Shown one piece after another: positions 1-7,601 of a DNA stretch of 40,733 bases. The DNA comes from JAXGPP01 sp964436865. Its GTDB lineage: Bacteria > Planctomycetota > Planctomycetia > Pirellulales > Thermoguttaceae. How positions within the stretch are numbered: the first letter of the stretch is position 1; the number at the start of each line of letters is the position of its first letter. Below the pieces are notes generated by a model. That model saw only the letters and a program-made list of their open reading frames with translations. It ran no database searches and was not told where the DNA came from. The position numbers and the translations under genes are program-made. The stretch lies in the NCBI GenBank assembly GCA_964436865.1, contig CAYTFK010000025.1, forward strand, positions 1 through 40,733, read 5' to 3'.

Positions 1-51
1 CCCCGAGACGAGCACCACCTGACCTTCCACCGAAAACAGATCGTTCGCCAC
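1..51 (-). CDS. SDR-family oxidoreductase, N-terminal 17 codons only
   Basis: The minus strand entering the left edge encodes V(M)ANDLFSVEGQVVLVSG. This is the first beta strand and the beginning of the glycine-rich NAD(P)-binding loop of short-chain dehydrogenases. The start is GTG at 51-49, with a strong Shine-Dalgarno AGGAG at 64-60 and an 8-nt spacer. The SD, the start and the family-typical first strand together make a real gene likely although only 51 bases are visible. Substrate and cofactor cannot be read. It diverges from the small membrane protein gene to its right, with about 98 bp between the two chosen starts. Confidence 0.65.
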   Translation of the reverse strand, partial: MANDLFSVEGQVVLVSG

Positions 52-59
52 TGGACGGT

Positions 60-64
60 CTCCT
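60..64 (-). promoter_or_regulatory. Shine-Dalgarno fixing the GTG start of the edge SDR gene
   Basis: AGGAG on the minus strand lies 8 nt before the GTG at 51-49. It is the main evidence that the partial frame at the window edge is a genuine gene start. Confidence 0.6.
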
Positions 65-149
65 GGGTTACAATGGGCACTCGGCGCAGACGGTGATCGA
101 TGCTATTCGATCGTCAGAACGCCGCAAAGGCCACCCTTGCCATTTCGGG

Positions 150-476
150 ATGGTCCACTCCATGACGGATACTGCGGTCAGCCAGGCGTTCGCCGTGTTC
201 AACATTTGCGAAGGTCTGCTCTGGATGGGCATATCGCTCGGACTGCTGGTCGTTCTCTATCGCAAGCGGCAGAACGCGGAGTTGATGATTGTCTTGGCCG
301 TCCTGTTCGCCGCATTCGGCGTTTCCGACTGGGTGGAGATCGGCACAGGTGGCTGGTACAAACCGGGGTGGATGCTGACCTGGAAGGTGATCAACTTCCT
401 CGGGCTCGCGGTGATCCTTGTCTTGCTGCGGAGGCGAGAGCGTCAGCCGTCGCAGGCCGGCGGCCGCGGCGCGTGA
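150..476 (+). CDS. Small conserved membrane protein, function unknown
   Basis: This 108-residue protein has three hydrophobic stretches (about residues 14-37, 44-58 and 77-93) and a basic, Arg-rich C-terminal tail, so it is predicted to be an inner-membrane protein. I do not recognise a named family. Between segments 2 and 3 sits an amphipathic, Trp- and Gly-rich loop (GVSDWVEIGTGGWYKPGW). In-frame ATGs occur at 93, 150 and 162 and none has a clear Shine-Dalgarno. I chose 150 because the conserved-looking hydrophobic part follows soon after; the 19 residues from 93 look unstructured. It runs divergently from the edge SDR gene and converges on the beta-helix gene, with 35 bp between stops. Confidence 0.6.
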   Translation: MVHSMTDTAVSQAFAVFNICEGLLWMGISLGLLVVLYRKRQNAELMIVLAVLFAAFGVSDWVEIGTGGWYKPGWMLTWKVINFLGLAVILVLLRRRERQPSQAGGRGA

Positions 477-511
477 TCGCCGTATTGTGTCAGCGACGCA
501 CGAATAAAGAC

Positions 512-2454
512 CTACGGTTGTGAAACAGTGTTGGCTTCCAGCCGGACTGCCTCGGTGTTGTGAAGCTCGATCGGGTCGGGCGCGGCCGCGGCCGGAGTGA
601 GCGGTGGGGCGGTCGCGATACGGTTGTTGCGGATGAGGACGTTCTCCGAATCGCGCAACAGGATCGCGGTTCCGGGGAAGCTGGCGATGTCGTTATTCTC
701 AAAGAGCAGATTGCGGTGCACACGGTCGGCGCCGCTGCGGAAGCCGATCGCCCAGAAGGCGGCGTGCTCGCGCGCCAGTTGGCCGCAGTCGCGGATGCGG
801 TTGCCGCGAATGACGTAGTCGACCCCGCCGAGGCCCTCGAACGGGGCATTCCAGAACTCGACCGCCCCGCCGCCGAGCCCTTCGAAGGTGTTGTTCTCGA
901 CGAGTCCGCCGCGGCCCTTGGCCAGCACGCCGACGCGACGGCCGTTGCGGACGGTGTTGTTGCGGAACACGAACTGGTTGCAGGTCCGCGCGGCGTTGAA
1001 CACCTGGACCACGCTCTCGTCGGCGGGCTTGCTGGTCTGGCCGGCACGGGCGACGCCCGGCCGGCCGGTGACAATGTCGCCCACTTCGCCGTCGAGTGTC
1101 ACGTCGAGCGAATTGGGCAATCGTCTGGTGCGGACGACCGTCCGCTCGCTGAGCACGCGTCCTGCGCCGCGGTTGAAGAACTGGAGCACGTCGCCCGGCA
1201 GGATGTCGAGGGCCACGCGCGGGCCGACGGCATCGAACGGATTGCGGAGCGGGAGGCGGACGCGGTCGGGGGCGAGCTTCTCCTCGACGCCCATCACGAG
1301 ACAGTTCACGTGGCAGATGTCATCGCCGGTGTTCTCCCAGGTGCAGCCTTCGATCCAGGGGCCGATCCGCGCGTTGTGGTGGTTGTGTCCGCCATTGTTG
1401 GCGGCGATGTAGCGGCCCGGCTTGAGGCGGATGCCGCAGTGAAGGATGCTGTGGCGGTTGCCGTAGTGCGAGTTGAAGGCCTCGTTGGAAACGGCATAGG
1501 CGACGAGGTTGTAGAACACGATCTCGTCGCAGGCGTTGACGTCGAAGCCGGTGGCGATCCGCGGATCGAGCACGTAGACGTCGCCGGCGGCCAGGTCGGC
1601 GAGCCGGCGCGGGTTGCGCGCCAGGAAGCGGTAACGGCGGTCGCCGAGCTTCTTCCAGCCGCCGTGCTCGAGGATCAGATCGACGCCGCGTTTCATCCGC
1701 GGGTAGCGGGGATCGACGATCATCCCCTTCCGGTCGCGATCGAAATGCGGATTCGACTCGGGAAGCGGATGCCCCGGCTCGATCTCGACGTCGAACGTGC
1801 CGGACGGGGCATCGACGGCCAGCACGCGACCGGCGGTGTACGGCAGCGGGTCGAAATCGAAGCTGAAGTTCCGCACTACGATGCGGCGGCACTCGCCGAG
1901 GCGCACGAACTTGAGGAAGCCGGTGAACGTGACGCTCGAGCCCCCACCGTCGATCACGAGGCCGTTCGCCCCCTGGAGATCGAGAAATGCTTCGGCACCG
2001 CCGGGATCGAGCCGGTACTCGGCGGGCTCGAAGGACACGATTGCAGCCGCATTAGCCGCGGCCTGGGCGAGCACGCGGTGGACTTCGGCGAGCGAGGCGT
2101 CGCGGCCGATTCTGAATACTCTCTCGGGCTCGACCACAGAGAACCGCCGCGCTTCGGACCACGGGCCGCGAGCTTCCTGGGAATCGACGGCTGCCACGCG
2201 CCACCAATACTCGCCGGGCGTTAATTCACGATCGGGCACGTAGCGTCTGATCACCGCGGCGATGCGGTCCTCGTCGACGATGCGGGAAAAGGCCTGGTCG
2301 GCGGCGATCTGAATGTCGTGATCGCCCATCGTATCGAGCGACGGAAGCGCGGGCGACCGCCACTGGAAGTGCGGCACGCTCATCGTCGTCACCGCGCCGT
2401 CGGCCGGCTCGACGAGCGCGACCGCCTCGGCGGCGTCGGCTGCGCGGGAACCTA
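512..2454 (-). CDS. Secreted-type right-handed beta-helix protein with N-terminal Fn3-like domain (5' end lost in gap)
   Basis: The frame is open from the N gap at 2455 down to the stop at 512, about 647 visible residues. A GTG at 2392 would give 626 residues, but the reading stays open and family-like upstream (AAEAVALVEPADGAV), so the true start probably lies in the gap. The first ~100 visible residues look like a fibronectin type III-like module (PGEYWWRVAAVDSQEARGPW). The rest is a pectate-lyase-like parallel beta-helix with repeated Asn-rich turns (FRNNTVRNGRRVGV, VENNTFEGLGGGAVEF, IRNNRI). A DPLPYTAGRV stretch and an NTGDDICHVN motif recall GH110-type alpha-galactosidases, so a glycoside hydrolase or lyase acting on extracellular polysaccharide is plausible; the substrate is not readable. 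It lies downstream of gyrA on the same strand across the gap. Confidence 0.75.
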
Positions 2455-2554
2455 NNNNNNNNNNNNNNNNNNNNNNNNNNNNNNNNNNNNNNNNNNNNNN
2501 NNNNNNNNNNNNNNNNNNNNNNNNNNNNNNNNNNNNNNNNNNNNNNNNNNNNNN
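2455..2554. other. Assembly gap (100 N placeholder)
   Basis: Exactly 100 N, which is a scaffolding placeholder, so the true distance is unknown. It removes the 3' end of gyrA and the 5' end of the beta-helix gene. Reading frames drawn through it are meaningless. Confidence 0.98.
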
Positions 2555-5310
2555 TCGCCGCCGTTGGTCTCTTCACGGGGGACGGGTTTGACGTCGACGA
2601 GCGTATCGCCCTCGTCGAGGTTCATGATCCGCACGCCCTGCGTGTTGCGGCCGACGATGCGGACATCGCTGGCCGGGATCCGCTGGATTTTTCCCATGGC
2701 GGAGATCATGAAGACCTCGTCCTCGTCGCACACCCGGGTGATGCCGACCACCGGACCGTTGCGGGGGGTGGTCTTGATGTCGCGGAGTCCCTTGCCGCCG
2801 CGGCGCTGGGTGCGGTAGTGGTAGGACGAGGAGACATCCTCGCCGGCTTCCTCTTCGGCCGGTTCGGCGTCGGTCGAAGCAACCTCGGTGGGAGCGGTCT
2901 CGGGCGCCGTCAGGGCCTCGCCGTCGTCGTCGGGCGGGGCTTCGCCTTCCGGTTCCTGGTTGGCGCCGAAGGGGGTCCGTTTGCCGTAGCCATGGGCGCA
3001 GACCGTCAGCAGTTGGGCGGTGGGGTCGGCCACGACCATGCCCACGACGCGGTCCTCGCCGACGAGGCTGATTCCCTTGACGCCGCTCGAATTGCGGCCC
3101 ATCGGCCGGGCGTCGGCCTCGGAGAAGCGGATCGCCATCCCGTTGGCGGTGGCGAGCACGACTTCGTCTCCCGCCTTGGTGACTGCCACGTCGACCAGTT
3201 CGTCGCCCTCGCGGAGCTTGATGGCGATGATGCCGTTCTTCATCGGGCGGCTGTAAGCCTTCAGCTCGGTCTTCTTCACCAGGCCGCGGGCAGTCGCCAT
3301 CACCAGGTAATGATCGGGCAGGTCAAAATCCTTCACCGGGCGGCAGTCGGCGATATACTCGCCCTCGCCGAGGTTGAGCAGGTTGACCACCGCGCGGCCG
3401 CGGCTGTCGCGGCCAAGCTGCGGAAGGTCGTAGACTTTGCGCCAGTAGACCCTGCCGATATTGGTAAAGAACAAGAGATAGGCGTGGGTACTGGCCACGA
3501 ACAGGTGCTGCAGCGGATCTTCCTCGTCGGCCTGGGCGCCGCGAAGCCCCTTGCCGCCGCGGCGCTGGGCGCGGTAAGCGGTGACGGGAGTCCGCTTGAT
3601 GTAGCCGTTCGAGCTGATCGAAACGACCATCATCTCTTCGGTGATCAGATCCTCGTCGTTGATGTAGCCGACTTCATCGCCGCTGATCTCGGTCCGCCGC
3701 TCGTCGCCGTATTTCCGCTTCAACTCGAGGAGATCGGCGCGGATCAAGGCCAGGATGTTCCTCTCGTCGGAGAGGATGCGGCGATACTCGCCGATATCGG
3801 AAAGCAGGTTCTTATATTCCTCGGCGAGCTTCTCCTGCTCGAGGTTGACCAACTGCCCGAGGGTCATGCGAAGGATGGCATCGGCCTGCACCGGCGTGAG
3901 AGTGTATGCCTCTTTCACGCCACGTTCAGACTGAAATACGCCAAACCCTTCGTCGCCCAGGGCCCGCTGAAGCATCGGCGCCGGGCATTCGATCTGCATC
4001 AGCCGCTCTTTGGCCTCGGCCTGCGTCCGCGAGGTGCGGATGACGCGGATGACCTCGTCGATGTTGACGTACGCCAGCAGCAGGCCCTCGACGGTATGCT
4101 TGCGCTGCCGAGCCTTGGCCAGCAGGAACTGGGTGCGGCGGCGGATCACCGTCACCCGGTGGCGGATGAACTCCTCGAGCAGCCCCTTGAACGACAAGAT
4201 CCGCGGCTTGCCGTCGACGAGTGCCAGGAAGATGATCGAGAAAGTGTCCTGCAGCGAGGAGAACTGGTAGACCTGGTTGAGCACGACGTCGGGGTCGGCG
4301 TCGCGCTTGAGGTCCATCACCAGGCGGACCGGCTCATTGAGGTCGCTTTCGTCGCGGATTGCCGAGACGCCCTTGATGCGCCCGTCGGCCACCAGCGATG
4401 CAAGGCGCTCGTGCACCCGGTCGCGGGCCTGTTGATAGGGAATCTCCCTGATGATGATCCGATAGCGGCCGCCCTTGAGTTCCTCGACTCGCGTGCGGGC
4501 GCGGATGGTGATCGTGCCGCGGCCGGTGATGTAACCTTGGCGAATGCCGTGGCGGCCGCAGACCATGCCGCCGGTGGGAAAGTCGGGGCCGGGGCAGATT
4601 TCCAGCAGTTCGTCGATGGAGACGTCGGGGTCGTCAATAACGCGGACGAGCGAGTCGCAGATCTCGCCGAGATTGTGCGGCGGGATCGATGTGGCCATGC
4701 CGACGGCGATGCCCTGCGACCCATTCACCAGCAGATTCGGGAACCGCGACGGAAGGACCGTAGGCTCGTGGTTCTTCTCGTCGTAGGTGGGAATGAAGTC
4801 CACCGTGTCCATCTTGTGGTCTTCGAGCAGCATCGCCGCGATCGGCGACATGCGGGCCTCGGTGTACCGCATGGCCGCGGGGGGCAGACCGGCGATGGAG
4901 CCGAAATTGCCCTGCTTGTCGATGAGCGGGTAGCGGGTGTTCCACTCCTGCGCCAGGCGGACCAGCGTGGGATAGATCGCCTGGTCGCCATGGGGGTGAT
5001 AGCGCTTCATCGTCTCGCCGACGATACCGGCGCATTTTGAGGTGGAGGCCCCCGGCGTCAGGTTGAGGTCGTTCATGGCGACCAGGATCCGCCGCTGCGA
5101 AGGCTTCAGGCCGTCGCGGACGTCGGGCAGCGCGCGGCTGACGATGACGCTCATCGCGTATGTCAGGTAGCTCCCCTTGAGTTCCTCTTCGATGGGCAGA
5201 TCGATCAGCTTGCCCAGGCCGTCGCCCGGCGGCCCCATATCGCCGTCGGATGGTTCGTCATCGGGGATGTCGTCGGGTGGTTCAGGCGGCAGCGTGGAGT
5301 CCGTAGCCAA
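2555..5310 (-). CDS. gyrA: DNA gyrase subunit A (3' end lost in gap)
   Basis: GyrA, with GyrB, introduces negative supercoils by ATP-driven double-strand passage. The 918 visible residues include the winged-helix core (SYLTYAMSVIVSRALPDVRD), the catalytic tyrosine Y149 in AAMRYTEARM (E. coli Y122) and a C-terminal beta-pinwheel with the GyrA box QRRGGKG at 582-588. A second identical QRRGGKG occurs at 835-841, after an acidic Ala/Glu/Pro-rich linker. The start is TTG at 5310, supported by AAAGGA at 5323-5318 with a 7-nt spacer. The residue aligned with E. coli Ser83 is Gln110 and that aligned with Asp87 is Pro114, so the quinolone water-metal bridge residues are absent. The last visible residues (VKPVPREETNGG) suggest only a short tail is missing. 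gyrB is not adjacent. Confidence 0.97.
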
Positions 5311-5317
5311 CGCAAAA

Positions 5318-5323
5318 TCCTTT
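5318..5323 (-). promoter_or_regulatory. Shine-Dalgarno deciding the TTG start of gyrA
   Basis: AAAGGA on the minus strand sits 7 nt upstream of TTG at 5310-5308. The next in-frame Met is residue 25, so the rare TTG start is favoured by this site. Confidence 0.6.
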
Positions 5324-5491
5324 CAGACTGGACAGCGGCCGAGGATCGGTAGAGACGGTTCGACGCGGGCCCGGCATCGTGCCACCGAAGCCGGTGACGG
5401 ATGTCTGGCCTGGCAACGAAAGAACGACGGCAAAGGGCCGGGCAGCAACGCCCCCCTTCTGGTCGCACGACCCATTCAGGCCAATCGGGGA

Positions 5492-5520
5492 AGTATACCA
5501 ATTTTCGCCCCGTGCCACAA
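5492..5520 (-). promoter_or_regulatory. Candidate gyrA promoter (extended -10)
   Basis: On the minus strand TATACT (5497-5492) matches the sigma-70 -10 box in five of six bases and is preceded by TGG, an extended -10. TTGTGG (5520-5515) is a weak -35 with a 17-nt spacer. Transcription would start near 5485, leaving a leader of about 175 nt before the TTG. This is sequence resemblance only. Confidence 0.35.
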
Positions 5521-5732
5521 TGGCCAACGGCCCGAAATGGTCGCCGTAAGTCGCTTTGTAGCAGAGATATGTGTCGTTGCCGCCGAGGACGGCCAAGGCG
5601 CAGCTTGCGGCCGGGCATTTCGCACCCCTTGCCCAGCCGGAGACTGGGCTCTTGAAGAGCTCTTGTGCCCACGAGCCAGCTTGCCGATCATGGGCGTTTT
5701 CCGTTTCGGCAGGACTATTCGCCGGCGTCGGC

Positions 5733-5738
5733 AGGAGG
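5733..5738 (+). promoter_or_regulatory. Shine-Dalgarno of the ferredoxin-nitroreductase gene
   Basis: AGGAGG with a 6-nt spacer to ATG 5745. It decides for this start over the much longer open frame from 5571, whose extra residues look non-coding. Confidence 0.7.
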
Positions 5739-5744
5739 TATGTG

Positions 5745-6644
5745 ATGGGGCTCGATTTGAGCGAGAAGGGACGCCCGACCATTGATCAGACCCTGTGCAG
5801 CGGCTGCGGGGCCTGCGTGCGGGCCTGTCACAGCGCAATGTTCGAACAGTACAACGGGAAGACGCATGTGACAGCCGGCAATTGGCCAGGCTGCATCGCG
5901 TGTGGAAGCTGCATGATGGTTTGTCCCGCGGGTGCCGTGACCGTCCGCGGTCGACGGTTTGACGCGGCCGGACTGGTCGACCTGCCGGCGACGGAACCGG
6001 CCACCGCCGATCAGTTGGAGGCCTTGCTCCTGGCACGACGCAGCGCGCGGCGATTTGATCGCCGCGAAGTGGATCGCGCGCTGGTCGATCGCATCCTGGA
6101 GATGACCGCTACCGCGCCGATGGGAATCCCGCCCAGTGGCGTGGGGATCGTCGTCTTTCACGGACGCGAGAAGGTGCATCAGTTTGCCGCCGACATCGCG
6201 CAGGCGTGCCGAGTCACAGCCCGATCGATGAGCCCGCTGAAACTCGCGCTGCTGCGTCCACTATTGGGCCGTGTGCAGACGACGATGCTCCGCGGGTTTG
6301 TTGTGCCGCTTCTGAAGCTGATTGCCGAACGCTGGGATGAGGGGCAAGACGCCTTCGCCTATGATGCGCCTTTGGCTTTCCTGTTCCACACGCTTCCTGA
6401 AGACGACGGCGCCGACGTGCACATCGTGGCGACGTACGCGATGCTCGCCGCCGAGTCGCTCGGACTGGGTACGTGCCTGCTGGGTACGGCCGGCGTGCTT
6501 GATCACTGCAAGCTCCCGCTCAAGGAGCGATACGGCATTCCGGCCATGAACAAGACCGGCCTGGCGATGATCGCGGGCTATGCCGATCAGCCTCCGTACC
6601 GCCGCGGCATCCGCCGCCCGTTCACCGCCGTGCGATTCGCTTGA
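5745..6644 (+). CDS. Nitroreductase-family protein with N-terminal 2[4Fe-4S] ferredoxin domain
   Basis: A 299-residue fusion. Residues 10-62 form a dicluster ferredoxin with Cys18, 21, 24, 28 and Cys50, 53, 56, 60 (CSGCGACVRAC and CIACGSCMMVCP). Residues about 88-295 are a nitroreductase-like flavin domain: the opening RRSARRFDRREV matches the FMN-phosphate contact region, and AAESLGLGTCLLG matches the late helix-strand motif. Members of this architecture are expected to pass electrons from ferredoxin-type donors through the clusters to FMN and reduce an unidentified acceptor; the physiological substrate is not readable. It is cytoplasmic, with no signal peptide. It starts a plus-strand unit facing away from gyrA, and the next gene is convergent with 9 bp between stops. 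Confidence 0.85.
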   Translation: MGLDLSEKGRPTIDQTLCSGCGACVRACHSAMFEQYNGKTHVTAGNWPGCIACGSCMMVCPAGAVTVRGRRFDAAGLVDLPATEPATADQLEALLLARRSARRFDRREVDRALVDRILEMTATAPMGIPPSGVGIVVFHGREKVHQFAADIAQACRVTARSMSPLKLALLRPLLGRVQTTMLRGFVVPLLKLIAERWDEGQDAFAYDAPLAFLFHTLPEDDGADVHIVATYAMLAAESLGLGTCLLGTAGVLDHCKLPLKERYGIPAMNKTGLAMIAGYADQPPYRRGIRRPFTAVRFA

Positions 6645-6653
6645 GCCGGCCGG

Positions 6654-7391
6654 TCATGTCCGCTCGGGCCGCGTGGCCGTCACCAGAAAAACCGGCAGAT
6701 GGGCAACCTTGTCCTCGCCGGAGCAGGCGGCGTCGGCTTCGATGAGTTGCTGGACTTGTTCACGCTCGGCGTCGCTGGTGGCCAACTCGCCGAGTAGCTT
6801 GAATCGCGATGGTGAAGGGGGTTCCAACCGGTCGAGCAGGCCGATCTCAACCTTAAATCCGGCTCGGTCGAGCAGGCCGGAGAGCTTGCGGCCGATGGCC
6901 GGGTCGGCACCGGAGCGGGCCAGCCAATGGAGCCAGAGATCGCGGGCGGCCAACTTCGCCGGATGCTCGATCATTCCCTCGTAATCGGGCTCAAGAGCAA
7001 CCAGGGCTCCGCCGGGGCGAAGCACACGAAACGCCTCGCCGGCCACAATTGCGGCATCGAGCCAGAGCCATACGAACTGGCAGAAGATCAGGTCGAAGGC
7101 AGCATCGCGAAACGGCAGGCGGCGCGCATCGCCCGCGACCCGGCAGGCCGAGGCAAACTGGCCCGGCCGCGCGGCGAGCGCTGACCGCAGGCGGTCGAGC
7201 GCCACCACCGAGCCGCCCGATCGCCGGACGAGTTCCGCCGTGGTCGTCCCGTACCCGCAGCCGAGGTCGAGCACGCGCTTTCGCCGGGCGATTTCCACCC
7301 GGCGAAGCAGGCGCGAGCGGGCTGTCGCGAGCCAACGGGACTGCTCGGTCAACAGCGCGTCGGCAGGGCAGTCGAAACGAGGCAACGGCAT
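6654..7391 (-). CDS. Class I SAM-dependent methyltransferase (UbiE/Methyltransf_11 type)
   Basis: About 245 residues. Motif I is VLDLGCGYGTTTAELVRR, followed by an acidic strand end (VVALDRL), and the post-motif region FDLIFCQFVWLWLD with FRVLRPGGALVALEPDY is typical of small-molecule methyltransferases of this fold. The C-terminal third is variable and probably holds the acceptor site; the acceptor is unknown. I prefer ATG 7391 because the 18 residues before it (from 7445) are Arg/Pro-rich and family-unlike. No strong SD is seen for either start. It is convergent with the nitroreductase gene and divergent from the OPT transporter gene. Confidence 0.8.
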   Translation of the reverse strand: MPLPRFDCPADALLTEQSRWLATARSRLLRRVEIARRKRVLDLGCGYGTTTAELVRRSGGSVVALDRLRSALAARPGQFASACRVAGDARRLPFRDAAFDLIFCQFVWLWLDAAIVAGEAFRVLRPGGALVALEPDYEGMIEHPAKLAARDLWLHWLARSGADPAIGRKLSGLLDRAGFKVEIGLLDRLEPPSPSRFKLLGELATSDAEREQVQQLIEADAACSGEDKVAHLPVFLVTATRPERT

Positions 7392-7510
7392 GGGGGATGG
7401 CGGATTGCGATTGATGGGCAGCGACCTCCGGGGGTATGGCCGCATTGTCGTTTGCCGTCGCCGCGACGGTCAACGGCGGCAGGGAGTACGGGCGTGGCTT
7501 GCCTTCCCAA

Positions 7511-7538
7511 TTGACACCGCTGGATTGGCGGGGAGAAT
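7511..7538 (+). promoter_or_regulatory. Candidate sigma-70 promoter of the OPT transporter gene
   Basis: A perfect -35 TTGACA (7511-7516), a 16-nt spacer and GAGAAT (7533-7538, four of six). It lies about 60 nt upstream of the ATG at 7602 in the divergent region 7392-7601. Confidence 0.4.
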
Positions 7539-7601
7539 GGGCCGATTGCAGCCGAGGCAGTGGGCCCCGTTGCAGAGACCCTCTTGAAGGGACCTTGAAG
7601 C

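Larger units (their letters stand above)
5311..5744. other. Divergent intergenic region between gyrA and the nitroreductase gene
   Basis: These 434 bp have no convincing gene; the frames present have no SD or family resemblance. Visible contents are a minus-strand extended -10 candidate for gyrA (5499-5492), a 13-nt palindrome GCTCTTGAAGAGC at 5648-5660 that could be an operator in front of the nitroreductase gene, and a small CACCG/CGGTG hairpin near 5382-5395 in the presumed gyrA leader. Confidence 0.6.

Noticed and set aside
560..2224. 554-codon frame opposite the beta-helix gene
   Set aside because: Repetitive Ala/Val/Glu/Asp translation typical of antisense GC-rich codons; the beta-helix frame has clear structural repeats.
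2226..2576. Frames running through the N gap
   Set aside because: Translation through placeholder N has no meaning and the gap length is unknown.
2818..5040. Long plus-strand open frame (740 codons) opposite gyrA
   Set aside because: Mirror frame of a conserved GyrA sequence in GC-rich DNA; its residues are low-complexity Ala/Val/Asp/His with no family motif.
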